Below, in pieces: positions 34,304-45,318 of a stretch of DNA of 64,000 nt (the first letter of the stretch is position 1; each line of letters begins with the position of its first letter). The notes under the pieces were generated by a model. That model did not search any database and was not told where the DNA came from. It saw only the letters and a program-made list of their open reading frames with translations. A program made the translations under genes and the position numbers. This DNA comes from Oscillospiraceae bacterium (GTDB lineage Bacteria > Bacillota > Clostridia > UMGS1840 > HGM11507): contig SVKB01000008.1 of NCBI GenBank assembly GCA_015068665.1, positions 1-64,000 on the forward strand, read 5' to 3'.

Positions 34304-37300
34304 TTATATTGTAGTAATATCAATAATTGACGGGTCATTATTGTTTTTCTTTTTATCAAGAAGAATTTTACCTACCGCTCTTGCAGTATCTAAAGATGTA
34401 AAGCAAGGGATACCGTGCTCAACTGCAAGTCTTCTGATTTTGAAGCCGTCGGTTTCCTCCTTACGGCCTCTTGTAGGTGTGTTGATAATTACATCAAATC
34501 CGTTTCTTCCCATTATATCAATTACATTATTTTCTCCGTCTGCAACCTTTCTTACAACGCTTGCGGCAATAAAATGATTATTAAGTACATTTGCAGTACC
34601 TGCAGTAGCATAGATATCAAAGCCAAGCATTTCATAAATAGCTGCTATATCAATTATTTCCTGCTTATCATTATCCTTGACGGATATAAATATTTTACCC
34701 TTTTCCTTAATGTTTATGCCTGATGCAACAACACCCTTGTAAAGAGCCTCGTCAAAGGTTTTTGCAATACCTAAAACCTCACCTGTGGATTTCATTTCGG
34801 GACCTAAGGTTGCATCAACACCATGAAGCTTTTCAAATGAGAATACGGGAACCTTTACACAGGAGTATTCGCTTTCTTTATAAATACCTGTTCCGTAGCC
34901 TAAATCCTTAAGAGGTGTTCCTAAAATAACCTTGGTTGCAAGGTCAACCATCGGTACTGTTGTTACCTTACTGATATAAGGAACTGTTCTTGAAGAACGT
35001 GGGTTAACCTCGATAATGTAAACCTCATCGTTATATATAACAAACTGAATGTTTACAAGCCCCTTTACATTAAGAGCCATTGCAAGTGCCTTTGTATAGT
35101 CATAGATTACCTTTTTAAGTCTGTCGGAAATAGTTTTTGCAGGGTAAACCGATATACTGTCGCCCGAGTGAACCCCTGCTCTTTCAACATGCTCCATAAT
35201 ACCCGGAATAAGTATATCCACACCGTCACAAATAGCATCAACCTCTACCTCTTTACCCAAAAGATACTTATCTATAAGAATAGGATGCTCTTTTAACTCG
35301 GATTGAGAGGTAATAATTTTCATAAACTCTTTAATATCATTATCACAGTATGCAATTTCCATCCCCTGACCGCCAAGAACATAGGAAGGACGTACCAATA
35401 CGGGATAACCTAATTTATTGGCAACGGATAATGCCTCCTCCTCGGTAAACACGGTATCGCCCTGGGGACGCTTGATATTAAGATTTTCTAAAATTTCATC
35501 AAACTTTTCTCTGTCCTCGGCAGCGTCAATATCTTCAAGCTTGGTACCTAAAATTTCAACACCCAGCTCGGTCAGAGCCTTGGTAAGCTTGATTGCAGTC
35601 TGACCGCCGAACTGAACGATTGCACCGTCAGGCTTTTCGGTATTTACAAGATGCTTCATATCCTCCTTTGTCAAGGGCTCGAAATAAAGCTTATCCGATG
35701 TATCAAAGTCGGTACTTACGGTTTCAGGATTATTATTGGCAATGATTGTTTCATAGCCCTCTTCTTTAAGAGCCCATACACAGTGTACCGAGCAATAGTC
35801 AAACTCAATACCCTGACCGATTCTTATAGGACCTGAACCAAGAACCAGAATTTTCTTTTTATCTGTTCTTACACTTTCATTTTCTTCATCATAGGTAGAA
35901 TAGAAGTAAGGAGTTTCCGCTTCAAATTCACCTGCACAGGTATCAACGATTTTATAAACAGCCGGTTTGTCAAATTCGCATTTTTTACCTGCAAGAAGCT
36001 CAATAACCTCATTTAAAAAGCCCATCTTTTTAGCCTGTATATAGGTTTCTTCATCAAGGCCTGCTTTTATCTTTTCCTCCATATCAATAATGTTTTTAAA
36101 CTTCTTTAAGAAGAATAAATCCATTTTGATTTTTTCGGAAATTTCCTCTATGGTTACGATGTGACGTCTTAAGCCCTCACAAATAGCAAATATTCTTTCA
36201 TAGTCCATTGTAAAGATTTTTGCTCTTATTTCTTCGTCTGATAATTCATCAAAGGCTTCCAGCCACAAATGCTTAGTTCCTATTTCCAAAGAACGCACTG
36301 CCTTTAAAAGAGCACTTTCAAGGTTATTGGAAATTGACATAACCTCACCGGTAGCCTTCATCTGGGTTCCAAGCGCCTTCTCGGCATTTACAAACTTATC
36401 AAAGGGGAAACGCGGGAATTTTATAACGCAGTAGTCAACTGTAGGCTCAAAGCAGGCATAAGTTTTCTTTGTAACCGCATTGACAATTTCATCAAGAGTA
36501 TAGCCGATAGCGATTTTAGATGTAACCTTGGCAATCGGAAAGCCTGTTGCCTTGGAGGCTAAAGCAGAAGAACGGCTTACACGCGGATTAACCTCGATAA
36601 CCGCATATTCAAAGCTTTCGGGATGAAGGGCAAACTGAACATTACAGCCACCTTCAATTTCCAATGCGGAAATAATATTAAGTGCCGCACAACGAAGCAT
36701 CTGATATTCTCTATTTGCCAATGTAAGTGCAGGAGCAACAACCACACTATCCCCCGTATGAACACCGACCGGGTCGATATTTTCCATACTGCAGACGGTG
36801 ATTGCATTATCCTTGGCATCTCTTAATACCTCAAATTCAATTTCCTTCCAGCCTGAAATACATTTTTCTATAAGAACCTGGGTAACACGGCTAAGTCTTA
36901 AGCCATTGGTGGTGATTTCTCTTAATTCCTCTTCGGTATATGCAATACCGCCACCGGTACCGCCCAGGGTATAAGCAGGACGAACAATAACGGGAAGCCC
37001 GATTTCCATGGCAAAATCCATAGCATCCTCAAGGGTATTAACTACCTTGGAGGCAATGCAGGGCTGATTGATGCTTTCCATTGTATCCTTAAACGCCTGT
37101 CTGTCCTCCGCTTTTTTAATGGAGGATACGCTTGTACCAAGAAGATTTATGCCATGTTCTTCAAAGAAGCCCTCCTCGGCAAGCTCCATGGCAAGGTTAA
37201 GACCTGTCTGACCGCCTAAGGCAGGAAGCACACTGTCCGGCTTTTCCTTTAAGATAATTCTTTTTACCGTTTCAACATTTAGTGGTTCAATATACACATG

Positions 37301-37492
37301 GTCTGCTATATTTGAATCGGTCATAATAGTTGCAGGGTTGGAATTTATAAGTACAACCTCCAGACCTTCCTCCTTAAGAGAACGGCAAGCCTGGGTGCCT
37401 GCATAGTCAAACTCAGCCGCCTGACCGATAACGATAGGACCCGAGCCTATAACCAAAACCTTTTTTATATTTTCCTTTTTAGGCATTTTCAT
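34304..37492 (-). CDS. carB: carbamoyl-phosphate synthase large subunit
   Basis: The 1062-residue enzyme makes carbamoyl phosphate from bicarbonate, ATP and ammonia delivered by CarA. Two homologous ATP-grasp halves are clear ([22 protein letters not shown] near residue 10 and [21 protein letters not shown] near 550), followed by the MGS-like allosteric domain at the C-terminus (about 930-1062). The gene overlaps the end of carA by 14 bases. Being inside the pyr operon it probably serves pyrimidine synthesis mainly. Confidence 0.97.
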   Translation of the reverse strand: MKMPKKENIKKVLVIGSGPIVIGQAAEFDYAGTQACRSLKEEGLEVVLINSNPATIMTDSNIADHVYIEPLNVETVKRIILKEKPDSVLPALGGQTGLNLAMELAEEGFFEEHGINLLGTSVSSIKKAEDRQAFKDTMESINQPCIASKVVNTLEDAMDFAMEIGLPVIVRPAYTLGGTGGGIAYTEEELREITTNGLRLSRVTQVLIEKCISGWKEIEFEVLRDAKDNAITVCSMENIDPVGVHTGDSVVVAPALTLANREYQMLRCAALNIISALEIEGGCNVQFALHPESFEYAVIEVNPRVSRSSALASKATGFPIAKVTSKIAIGYTLDEIVNAVTKKTYACFEPTVDYCVIKFPRFPFDKFVNAEKALGTQMKATGEVMSISNNLESALLKAVRSLEIGTKHLWLEAFDELSDEEIRAKIFTMDYERIFAICEGLRRHIVTIEEISEKIKMDLFFLKKFKNIIDMEEKIKAGLDEETYIQAKKMGFLNEVIELLAGKKCEFDKPAVYKIVDTCAGEFEAETPYFYSTYDEENESVRTDKKKILVLGSGPIRIGQGIEFDYCSVHCVWALKEEGYETIIANNNPETVSTDFDTSDKLYFEPLTKEDMKHLVNTEKPDGAIVQFGGQTAIKLTKALTELGVEILGTKLEDIDAAEDREKFDEILENLNIKRPQGDTVFTEEEALSVANKLGYPVLVRPSYVLGGQGMEIAYCDNDIKEFMKIITSQSELKEHPILIDKYLLGKEVEVDAICDGVDILIPGIMEHVERAGVHSGDSISVYPAKTISDRLKKVIYDYTKALAMALNVKGLVNIQFVIYNDEVYIIEVNPRSSRTVPYISKVTTVPMVDLATKVILGTPLKDLGYGTGIYKESEYSCVKVPVFSFEKLHGVDATLGPEMKSTGEVLGIAKTFDEALYKGVVASGINIKEKGKIFISVKDNDKQEIIDIAAIYEMLGFDIYATAGTANVLNNHFIAASVVRKVADGENNVIDIMGRNGFDVIINTPTRGRKEETDGFKIRRLAVEHGIPCFTSLDTARAVGKILLDKKKNNNDPSIIDITTI

Positions 37493-38555
37493 TACCTCCC
37501 ATCAAGCTAACAAATTTATCATACAGATAGGAGGTATCCTTATTAACCTCGATTGGCTCCGGATGGAACTGAACCGAAAAAGCCGGTAAGTTTTTATATA
37601 TTATTCCCTCAACTGTATCATCGTTTATATTTATATGTGATATTACCGCTTCATCCTCATTTATCCCGGATACGGTATACCCGTGATTCTGACTTGTGAT
37701 ATGGGTTCTGCCTGAATCAAGATCCTTAACGGGCTGACTTGACCCTCTGTGACCGTATTTTAATTTTTCTACCGAACCTCCCATAGCAAGAGCCATCAGC
37801 TGATGACCAAGCTCAATACCAAACATTGGGACCTTTTTATCCATAAGAGCCTTTATCTCGGCGATAACCCCGGTAAGCTCTTTTGGATTTCCCGGTCCGT
37901 CCGAAAGAAGCACTCCGTCAGGCTCCAACAAAAGAACCTCTTCTGCAGTTTTATTATACGGAACAACCGTAATGTCAAGCTTCCTTCTTTTAAGACTGTC
38001 AAGTATACTGTCGGTAACACCAAAATCATATACTACAACATGAGCTACGGCATCCTCTGTGGATATTGTAAGCTCGTTTTTTACGGAAACCTCCGCTACA
38101 GCATTTTTTATTTCATAAGCTTTAATTTCATCAAGCTCTTTTTCCTTGTCAAATTCGCCGGTAATGATTTTACCGTTCATTGTTCCGTTATCTCTTAAAT
38201 GTCTTGTAAGAGCTCTTGTATCAATATCGTAAAGTGCAACAATGTTATTTTCTTCAAGATATTTTTCAAAATCCCCTTCGCATCTGAAGTTATTGGGGAA
38301 ATCGCAAATTTCCCTTACTATTATTCCCTGGGGATAGATTCCCTCTCTTGAAACATCCTCTTTATTTACACCGTAATTTCCTATTAACGGAAAGGTCAAT
38401 ACAACCAACTGACCCTTATATGCAGGGGTGGTTATAAGCTCCTGATAGCCTACCATTGAAGTACAGAATACCACTTCCCCTGTTGCATTTTTTATTTTAC
38501 CCTTTACCCTGCCGGGGAACATTTTTCCGTCGGCAAGTAACAACATTGCTTTCAC
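37479..38555 (-). CDS. carA: carbamoyl-phosphate synthase small subunit
   Basis: The 358-residue glutaminase subunit opens with [11 protein letters not shown] and ends in a class I amidotransferase domain ([18 protein letters not shown]). The position of the catalytic cysteine reads [16 protein letters not shown], where active CarA has GICLGHQ: here Cys appears replaced by Glu. The start is a GTG at 38555 with AAAGGA upstream. Length (about 355-380) is otherwise normal. It overlaps carB. Confidence 0.93.
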   Translation of the reverse strand: MKAMLLLADGKMFPGRVKGKIKNATGEVVFCTSMVGYQELITTPAYKGQLVVLTFPLIGNYGVNKEDVSREGIYPQGIIVREICDFPNNFRCEGDFEKYLEENNIVALYDIDTRALTRHLRDNGTMNGKIITGEFDKEKELDEIKAYEIKNAVAEVSVKNELTISTEDAVAHVVVYDFGVTDSILDSLKRRKLDITVVPYNKTAEEVLLLEPDGVLLSDGPGNPKELTGVIAEIKALMDKKVPMFGIELGHQLMALAMGGSVEKLKYGHRGSSQPVKDLDSGRTHITSQNHGYTVSGINEDEAVISHININDDTVEGIIYKNLPAFSVQFHPEPIEVNKDTSYLYDKFVSLMGGNENA

Positions 38556-38599
38556 TTTACAATCATTCCTTTCTTATGTATCTTTTCCTGATGTTTAAT

Positions 38600-39511
38600 T
38601 TATTTTATAAAAGAAATTTCATCTCTCATTCTTATTGCTTCATCACGGGCAGCCTTCGCATAGTCAGCCTCGTCATAGTTACCCTTTTTATAAGCACACA
38701 TAATTCCTCTTGAGGAATTGATTATTGCACCAAGCCCCTTATCGTCAAAGGCATATTTTATATCATCCGCACCGCCGCCCTGCGCACCGTAACCCGGAAC
38801 AAGGAAGAAGGTATTGGGATTGGATTTTCTGATTTCCTTTAACTGCTCGGGATAGGTTGCACCCACAACAGCTCCTACTCTTGAATAGCCGTATTCACCA
38901 ATGGAATCCTTACCCCACATATCAACAAGCTCTGCCATTTTTTCATAGATTTTCTTACCGTCCTTTAACTCAAGGTCCTGTAATTCGCCGCTTGACTTAT
39001 TTGAGGTTTTAACCAAAACAAATATGGTTTTATCACCGTCAAAGGTACTTACAAAGGGAGCGATTCCGTCAGTTCCCAGGTATCCGTTTACAGTAAGGGA
39101 ATCTGCACCGAAGGCAGGAGTCTTTACGGTATCGGAAAGCTTTGTTTCACCAAGATATGCGGTTGCATAGGCTTCACTTGTTGCACCGATATCGTTTCTC
39201 TTACCGTCCAATATTACATACATGCCTTTTTCTTTTGCATAGTTGATGGTTTCGAGAAGAACCTCTTCGCCGTATACACCGTACATTTCATAGTATGCAC
39301 TCTGCGGCTTGACTGCCGGCACGATATCGCAAAGGGCATCTATAAGTCCCTTATTGAATTCTAAAATTGCATAAGCTGCACCCTTTAAGGTTTCTCCGTA
39401 TTCCTTAAAATACTTTGCCTTTATAAATTCGGGAACATAGTCTATTTTAGGATCAAGACCTGCTACAGTCGGGTTTTTCTTTTCGATTATTTTTTTGATT
39501 AATGAATCCAT
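38600..39511 (-). CDS. pyrF: orotidine 5'-phosphate decarboxylase (type 2)
   Basis: The 303-residue protein is the longer PyrF type (subfamily 2). It has VAGLDPKIDYVPEF at the N-terminus, the catalytic D-x-K-x-x-D array in VILDGKRNDIGATS, and FVLVKTSNKSSGELQDL. It makes UMP from OMP. It directly follows pyrC with a GGAGG ahead of its ATG. Confidence 0.95.
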   Translation of the reverse strand: MDSLIKKIIEKKNPTVAGLDPKIDYVPEFIKAKYFKEYGETLKGAAYAILEFNKGLIDALCDIVPAVKPQSAYYEMYGVYGEEVLLETINYAKEKGMYVILDGKRNDIGATSEAYATAYLGETKLSDTVKTPAFGADSLTVNGYLGTDGIAPFVSTFDGDKTIFVLVKTSNKSSGELQDLELKDGKKIYEKMAELVDMWGKDSIGEYGYSRVGAVVGATYPEQLKEIRKSNPNTFFLVPGYGAQGGGADDIKYAFDDKGLGAIINSSRGIMCAYKKGNYDEADYAKAARDEAIRMRDEISFIK

Positions 39512-40786
39512 TTATATTTCCTCCAATACATCTATACCATCTACAAATACATTTTCTATTTTTGCTTCAAACTTAAAGCCGAAATAAGGTGAGTTCTTAC
39601 TCTTTGAAACTACATCCTCTTTTTTATATTCATACTCATTATCAACCGATGCAATAACAAGGTCACATACAGCTCCCTCTTTTATTTCACCGCCCTCTAA
39701 GTTAAAGAATCTGTGAGGTGTATAGCTCATAAGCTTAATTATTTCGCTTAAGCTCATTCCCTTGTTTTTGTGAAGATAGTGATAAGCAACAGGGAAAGCG
39801 GTTTCAAAGCCTATAATACCGTTTAAGGCTTTATCGAATTCGCAGTTCTTTTCATCAATATGGTGAGGAGCGTGGTCAGTACCTATCATATCAATGGTTC
39901 CGTCCTTCAGACCTTCAATGATTGCCTCAAGGTCATCATCCTCTCTTAAAGGGGGATTCATTTTTGCATTGGTATTAAATCCCTCACACATTTTATCGGT
40001 AAGTGAGAAATAATGAGGACAGGTATCAGCTGTAACCTTTACCCCCTGCTTTTTAAACTCTCTTATAATCTCGACAGCGCCTCTGGTGCTTACATGGGTG
40101 ATGTGAACGGGAGTGTTTGTATTCTTTGCTATTATAATATCCCTGGCGGTCATAGCCTCCTCTGCGGCTCTGTTTGTACCGCGAAGTCCCAGATAGGTTG
40201 ACATAAAGCCTTCATTCATACAGCCTCCGTCAACAAGGCTTAAATCCTCTGCGTGAGAAATCACGGGAAGCCCTAACATATTTGCATATACAAGAGCTTT
40301 TTTCATTAAAGAGGGATCGCTTACCGGTTTACCGTCATCGGTTACGGCAATTATTCCGGATTTTTGCATTTCACCCATTTCGGCAAGCTCCTCTCCCTTT
40401 AAGCCCTTGGAGATCGCACCTGACTGATAAACTCTGATAACAGCCTTATCCTTTATTTTTTTATAAATGTAATCAATTACCGTTTTATTATCGGCAACAG
40501 GGCTTGTGTTAGGCATTGCAAGAACCGAGGTAAATCCTCCCTTTGCGGCACTTTTTGAGCCTGATTCAATATCCTCTTTATATTCAAAGCCCGGATCTCT
40601 TAAGTGGCAATGGATATCAAAAAGCCCGGGAAATGCAATTTTACCTTCCCCCTCAATTATTTTGTCGTATTTTTCAGTCTTTAAATTTTTGCCGATTTTT
40701 TCAATTTTGTCATTATTTATAATTATATCGCATTTCTCTTCCTTATTGAAGTTAATGAGATTTATATTCGTAATTAAAGTTTTCAT
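39512..40786 (-). CDS. pyrC: dihydroorotase
   Basis: The 424-residue amidohydrolase (class I dihydroorotase) cyclises carbamoyl aspartate. Metal-ligand motif DIHCHLRDPGFEYKEDIE, later HAED, HITHVSTRGAVE and the catalytic DHAPHH. Its ATG overlaps the pyrB stop as ATGA. Length is typical (about 425). Confidence 0.96.
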   Translation of the reverse strand: MKTLITNINLINFNKEEKCDIIINNDKIEKIGKNLKTEKYDKIIEGEGKIAFPGLFDIHCHLRDPGFEYKEDIESGSKSAAKGGFTSVLAMPNTSPVADNKTVIDYIYKKIKDKAVIRVYQSGAISKGLKGEELAEMGEMQKSGIIAVTDDGKPVSDPSLMKKALVYANMLGLPVISHAEDLSLVDGGCMNEGFMSTYLGLRGTNRAAEEAMTARDIIIAKNTNTPVHITHVSTRGAVEIIREFKKQGVKVTADTCPHYFSLTDKMCEGFNTNAKMNPPLREDDDLEAIIEGLKDGTIDMIGTDHAPHHIDEKNCEFDKALNGIIGFETAFPVAYHYLHKNKGMSLSEIIKLMSYTPHRFFNLEGGEIKEGAVCDLVIASVDNEYEYKKEDVVSKSKNSPYFGFKFEAKIENVFVDGIDVLEEI

Positions 40787-41715
40787 TTATCCTCACCCTG
40801 CCCTTTTCTTGTTAGTAAATACAGTATCGCCATTCTTACCGCAACACCGTTTAAAACCTGCTCGTCTATAAAGGAACGCTCGTGTCCGTATATTCCCGAT
40901 GTGATTTCCACACCTCTGTTAACAGGTCCCGGATGAAGAATTATTGCATCTTCCTTAGCTAATTTTATTCTTTCCTCGTTTACGCCGAATAAATCAGAAT
41001 ACTCGTCTATGCTTGGAAAAAGCCCCTTCTTTTGTCTTTCAAGCTGCATACGAAGTCCCATAACAACATCTGCACCCTTTATTGCCTTTTCCACATCGGT
41101 ATAAGCCTTGACATTAAGTCTTTCAATTTCAACGGGAAGAAGAGTTGACGGTGCACATAAGGTTACCTCGGCACCGAATTTGTTAAGAAGATAGATATTG
41201 CTTCTTGCAACACGGCTATGTAAAACATCACCGACAATAGCAACCTTCAGACCTTCCAGTTTTCCTTTTTTTTCTATCATAGTGTACGCATCCAACAATG
41301 CCTGGGTAGGATGCTCGTTCATTCCGTCCCCCGCATTTATAACCGATGCGTTTACGTTTGCTGCCACAAGATGAGGGGCACCTGCTGACTGATGTCTTAT
41401 AACAAGGGCATCATTTCCCATCATATCAATAGTTCTTGCGGTATCAATAAGGGATTCCCCTTTTGCCACCGAGGAGGAGGCAACCGCAACATTGGCGGCA
41501 TTGGCACTTAAATATTTTGATGCAAGCTCAAAGGACAATCTTGTTCTTGTGCTGTTTTCATAAAACAGGGTTATAACGGTTTTACCCTGCAGGTGAGGAG
41601 TTTTTTTATTGTTCTTAACAATAATCTCCTTCATTATTCCGGCAGTCTTTAAAATTTCATTTATCTGATCTGCACTTAAATCCTTTATTCCAAGTAAGTC
41701 CTTTGGAAACTTCAT
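40783..41715 (-). CDS. pyrB: aspartate carbamoyltransferase catalytic subunit
   Basis: The start at 41715 (MKFPKDLLGIKDL) follows GAAAGGGGC and gives 310 residues. The carbamoyl phosphate site is STRTRLSFELA, with SSSVAKGESLIDTART and HPTQALLDAYT also present. No pyrI regulatory subunit gene is seen, as expected for the Firmicutes operon type. It overlaps pyrC by 4 bases. Confidence 0.96.
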   Translation of the reverse strand: MKFPKDLLGIKDLSADQINEILKTAGIMKEIIVKNNKKTPHLQGKTVITLFYENSTRTRLSFELASKYLSANAANVAVASSSVAKGESLIDTARTIDMMGNDALVIRHQSAGAPHLVAANVNASVINAGDGMNEHPTQALLDAYTMIEKKGKLEGLKVAIVGDVLHSRVARSNIYLLNKFGAEVTLCAPSTLLPVEIERLNVKAYTDVEKAIKGADVVMGLRMQLERQKKGLFPSIDEYSDLFGVNEERIKLAKEDAIILHPGPVNRGVEITSGIYGHERSFIDEQVLNGVAVRMAILYLLTRKGQGEDK

Positions 41716-41787
41716 TTTATATATGCCCCTTTCAGTTTCTTTTTTTATTAAACGGGACTGTATAATACAGCCCCGTTTCATTACTGA

Positions 41788-43176
41788 TTATTCATCCTTT
41801 TCAAATACATAGTCGTTGCCGGGTAATACGATATTAAGAACAATACCTAAAATTGAAGCAACTGCAAGTGAAGATAAGGAAATAGTTACTGCGCCGATAG
41901 TAAATGTAGCTGCTGAGCCAAGACCTAAAGCAGATACCAAAATGATAGCAGCAATTATTAAGTTTCTGCTCTTTGTGAAATCAACCTTGTTTTCAACAAT
42001 GTTTCTTACACCTACTGCGGAAATCATACCGTAAAGGATAAAGGAAATACCGCCGATAACTGAAGTAGGAATAAGTGATACAAGTGCTGCAAATTTAGGT
42101 GAGAAGGAAAGAATGATTGCAAATAAAGCTGCAATTCTTATTACCTTGGGATCGTATACCTTGGATAAAGCAAGAACGCCTGTATTTTCACCGTAAGTTG
42201 TATTTGCAGGACCTCCGAATAATGAAGCAAGTGTTGTAGCAATACCGTCGCCCATTAAGGTTCTGTGAAGACCCGGTTTAGCAATAAAGTTTTTACCAAC
42301 AGTTGATGATATAGCGGAAATATCGCCGATGTGCTCCATCATGGTTGCAAGAGAAATAGGAATAATTGCAATGATTGAGCTTATAATCAAAGATGTATTT
42401 GTCCAGTCAATACCGCCGAATACAGTACCGTTCCATTTAACAGGAATACCAATCCACTTAGCATCAAGGAAGTTCTTTAATGCGCCGTTATCGAAAAGGA
42501 TAAGTGCGGGATTACCTGCAAGAGCAATATATGAACCGCCGTTTACTTCAATAGTTTTACCGAACAGTAAAGCTAAAATTGCGGCGATTGCGCAGGAGCC
42601 TAAAACGCCAAGTAAAATAGGAATGATTTTAGCCATACCCTTACCCCAGATATTGAATACAATGATTATAATCAAAGCTATAACAGCTATTAACCAGTTC
42701 TGAGTACAGTTGTTAACAGCACTTCCTGCCAGACCAAGACCGATTGCAATAATAATTGGTCCTGTAACAACAGGTGGGAAGAATTTCATTACCTTGTTGA
42801 TTCCCACAAGCTTGATAAGACCTGCAAGAACAAGATAAACAAGACCAGCACAAGCAACACCTAAGCATGCATAAGGAAGAAGCTGAGCATTTGTCATACC
42901 GTTTGCACCCGAAATTGGTGCAATTGCACCGTAACCGCCTAAGAAAGCAAAGGAGGAACCAAGAAAAGCAGGAACCTCACCCTTTGAAATCAGGTGGAAC
43001 AGTAAGGTACCAAGACCTGCCATTAAAAGTGTTGTAGCAACATCAAGACCGGTAAGAAGCGGTACTAACACTGTTGCTCCGAACATTGCGAACATGTGCT
43101 GGAAGCCCAGAACCACTGTTTTTCCAAGACCAAGTTCTCTGACATCGTAGATGCCGTCATTAATTTTCTGTGACAT
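41788..43176 (-). CDS. uraA: uracil permease, NCS2 family
   Basis: The 462-residue protein has about 12-14 hydrophobic segments and the NCS2 signature regions GLGTLLFHL, PAFLGSSFAFLG and MMEHIGDISAIS..PGLHRTLMGDGIAT. Its place between pyrR and pyrB in a PyrR-controlled operon supports uracil as substrate (pyrP in B. subtilis), although relatives carry xanthine. Confidence 0.93.
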   Translation of the reverse strand: MSQKINDGIYDVRELGLGKTVVLGFQHMFAMFGATVLVPLLTGLDVATTLLMAGLGTLLFHLISKGEVPAFLGSSFAFLGGYGAIAPISGANGMTNAQLLPYACLGVACAGLVYLVLAGLIKLVGINKVMKFFPPVVTGPIIIAIGLGLAGSAVNNCTQNWLIAVIALIIIIVFNIWGKGMAKIIPILLGVLGSCAIAAILALLFGKTIEVNGGSYIALAGNPALILFDNGALKNFLDAKWIGIPVKWNGTVFGGIDWTNTSLIISSIIAIIPISLATMMEHIGDISAISSTVGKNFIAKPGLHRTLMGDGIATTLASLFGGPANTTYGENTGVLALSKVYDPKVIRIAALFAIILSFSPKFAALVSLIPTSVIGGISFILYGMISAVGVRNIVENKVDFTKSRNLIIAAIILVSALGLGSAATFTIGAVTISLSSLAVASILGIVLNIVLPGNDYVFEKDE

Positions 43177-43200
43177 TTTAAACCCCTCATTTCTTTTATT

Positions 43201-43734
43201 TTATTTTTTTTGCTCTAAAATAACTACATCCTCACCGTCATGCTCAGAAACCTTAACATGAACTACCTCTTTTTTAGAGGTGGGAAGATTTTTACCCACA
43301 TAATCTGCGTGGATGGGAAGCTCTCTGTGCCCCCTGTCTATAAGCACTGCAAGCTGAATAAGCTTCGGTCTGCCTAAATCCATAACAGCATCTATTGCCG
43401 CACGACAGGTTCTGCCTGTGTATAGCACATCGTCAACAAGAATTATCTTTTTATCCTGAATGGAGAACGGAATATCCGTTCCGTTTAAAATGGGATGCTC
43501 GTCCAGTACACTTAAATCATCACGGTAGAAGGTAATATCAAGGATTCCGAAATCCACATCCACACCCTCGTTTTCTTTTATTCTTTCCTTTATCAGCTTG
43601 GCAAGTGAAACGCCGCGTCTCTGGATACCTATTAAACAAATATCCTCAAGGCCTTTGTTTTTTTCAATTATTTCGTAGGAAATTCTGGTTGCGGCTCTTT
43701 TTATACCCGCGCTGTCAAGAATAAGCTTTTCCAT
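43201..43734 (-). CDS. pyrR: bifunctional pyr operon attenuator / uracil phosphoribosyltransferase
   Basis: The start at 43734 ([14 protein letters not shown]) has GAGGTG upstream and yields 177 residues. The PRPP site is [20 protein letters not shown], with [11 protein letters not shown] at the RNA- and nucleotide-binding face. PyrR binds UMP and then an anti-antiterminator in pyr mRNA, causing termination. One such site lies directly upstream in the leader of its own operon. Confidence 0.96.
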   Translation of the reverse strand: MEKLILDSAGIKRAATRISYEIIEKNKGLEDICLIGIQRRGVSLAKLIKERIKENEGVDVDFGILDITFYRDDLSVLDEHPILNGTDIPFSIQDKKIILVDDVLYTGRTCRAAIDAVMDLGRPKLIQLAVLIDRGHRELPIHADYVGKNLPTSKKEVVHVKVSEHDGEDVVILEQKK

Positions 43735-43748
43735 ACTGCACACCTCGT

Positions 43749-43873
43749 TTTTTTAAAAAATAAAACCGCCTATCCTGACGATAGACGGTATTATAATCCC
43801 ATAGTAAACAAGTATAAAATTTATAATATCGCCTTATCAGCCTCTCCGGACTAATTTAAAGGTCTTTTCATCG
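43749..43873 (-). promoter_or_regulatory. pyrR leader: PyrR-dependent attenuator in the pyr leader
   Basis: The minus-strand leader contains AGTCCGGAGAGGCT (43853-43840 region), matching the PyrR-binding loop consensus ARUCCNGNGAGGYU. Downstream is the terminator ACCGTCTATC / GATAGGCGGT with a run of T (43789-43755). UMP-bound PyrR should promote termination before pyrR. Confidence 0.93.
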
Positions 43874-43879
43874 TTATTT

Positions 43880-43908
43880 ATTATACTACTATTCTTTTTA
43901 AATGTCTA
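43880..43908 (-). promoter_or_regulatory. promoter of the pyr operon
   Basis: Minus strand TAGACA (43908-43903), 17 bases, TATAAT (43885-43880). The -35 box overlaps the last codons of the upstream rluD-like gene. Confidence 0.75.
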
Positions 43909-44817
43909 TAGTTTTTTTGACAATTTCTCCAGAATTTCGCAAAAATATCCGGGGAGCGGAGCTTCAAAGGTCATCTCCCTGTCGGTAACCGGATGACGGA
44001 AGGTTATTTTAAAGGCGTGGAGAAGCTGTCCGTCAAGGTTGAATTTTTGTTTTTTGGGACCGTAAACATTATCTCCCAGTATAGGCTTACCGATATGGGA
44101 AAGGTGAACTCTTATCTGATGTGTACGCCCTGTTTCAAGCACACAATGTAAGAGTGTAAAGCCCTCATAACGCTCTTTGACAAAATAGTGAGTAACGGCT
44201 TCTTTTGAATTCTTCAAGGTTACTGCCATTTTTTTACGGTCTTTTTCACTTCTTCCGATAGGTGCATTGACAGTTCCGTCCTCCTTAACCTCGCCTATTG
44301 CAAGAGCAAGATATTCCCTTCTTGCAGTATGCTCTTTTATCTGCTCCGCCAAAGAAAGATGGGCGCGGTTTGATTTTGCCACAAGTAACAGTCCTGAGGT
44401 ATCCTTGTCAATCCTGTGGACTATACCCGGTCTTATCACTCCGTTTATTTCGGATAAGGAATCCTTACAGTAGCCCAAGAGAGCATTTACCAGGGTCCCC
44501 TCGTAATTTCCCGCCGCAGGATGAACAACCATTCCTCTCGGCTTATTGATAACAAGAACATCCTCATCCTCATAGATAATATCAAGAGGAATATCCTCTG
44601 CTTTCACATCCAGGATAACCGGATCGGGTACGGTAAACACAATTTCATCGTTTATTTTAGGCTTGAAGTTGGACTTTACAATCTCACCATTAACGGCTAC
44701 CAGTCCTTTTTCTATATAATTCTGAATATTATTACGGGTAAATTCGGGAAAAAGCCTGCATAAAAGCTTATCTATTCTTACGCCGCTCTCATCCGCTTTA
44801 ATTCGTTTCTCTTCCAA
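43906..44817 (-). CDS. RluA/RluD family pseudouridine synthase
   Basis: The best start is a TTG at 44817 (LEEKRIKADESGVRIDKLL), with AAAGGAG 8 bases upstream and one base after the lspA stop; 303 residues result. An S4 domain (VRIDKLLCRLFPEFTRNNIQNYI) precedes the catalytic domain with HRIDKDTSGLLLVAK, which carries the catalytic aspartate. It makes pseudouridine in 23S rRNA (RluD type). It is the last gene of the long minus-strand run; the pyr promoter begins inside it. Confidence 0.93.
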   Translation of the reverse strand: MEEKRIKADESGVRIDKLLCRLFPEFTRNNIQNYIEKGLVAVNGEIVKSNFKPKINDEIVFTVPDPVILDVKAEDIPLDIIYEDEDVLVINKPRGMVVHPAAGNYEGTLVNALLGYCKDSLSEINGVIRPGIVHRIDKDTSGLLLVAKSNRAHLSLAEQIKEHTARREYLALAIGEVKEDGTVNAPIGRSEKDRKKMAVTLKNSKEAVTHYFVKERYEGFTLLHCVLETGRTHQIRVHLSHIGKPILGDNVYGPKKQKFNLDGQLLHAFKITFRHPVTDREMTFEAPLPGYFCEILEKLSKKL

Positions 44818-44818
44818 A

Positions 44819-45262
44819 TTACTGCTCCTTTGAAAATAAAATTGCCCCGCACAGCAAAATTGCACCGATTACCACAAAGCAGTCAGCCACATTGAAAACG
44901 GGATAATTTATTATTCTTACATCAATAAAATCGACTACATAGCCAAGCCTTATACGGTCAATCAGATTACCGATACCGCCTGACATAATAAAAAACAGAG
45001 AAAGCTTTATAAGCTTGTTCTGAGGTTTATATTTAATAATGTAAAACAGCATTGCCAGGATAATAAGCAAGGTTACAGCAATGAAAAACCATTGCCTGTT
45101 CTGCATAATTCCGAATGCAGCCCCTCTGTTTTCAACATAGGTAAAATAAAGCACATCCGGGATAAGCTCGGTATCCTTTAAAATAAATACTGTTTTAGCA
45201 AGATACTTTGTATAAATATCAAGGGCAAGTATTCCGAGAGATATCAAAATATAAATAAGCAT
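44819..45262 (-). CDS. lspA: signal peptidase II (lipoprotein)
   Basis: The start at 45262 (MLIYILISLGILALD) has AAGAGG upstream and gives 147 residues with four transmembrane helices. Conserved blocks are NRGAAFG, GGIGNLIDRIRLGYVVDFIDV and FNVADC, carrying the two catalytic aspartates. It cleaves prolipoprotein signal peptides. It is coupled to the rluD-like gene downstream. Confidence 0.95.
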   Translation of the reverse strand: MLIYILISLGILALDIYTKYLAKTVFILKDTELIPDVLYFTYVENRGAAFGIMQNRQWFFIAVTLLIILAMLFYIIKYKPQNKLIKLSLFFIMSGGIGNLIDRIRLGYVVDFIDVRIINYPVFNVADCFVVIGAILLCGAILFSKEQ

Positions 45263-45273
45263 ATTAATCCTCT

Positions 45274-45306
45274 TTTTTAAAAGGGGATGCAAAAAACATC
45301 CCCTCT
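45274..45306 (-). terminator. possible partial terminator between ileS and lspA
   Basis: The minus strand folds AGGGGATG / CATCCCCT with a 7-base loop followed by only TTTT then A-run. It sits between ileS and the lspA ribosome site, so it more likely attenuates than fully stops transcription. Confidence 0.45.
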
Positions 45307-45318
45307 TATATCATATAA

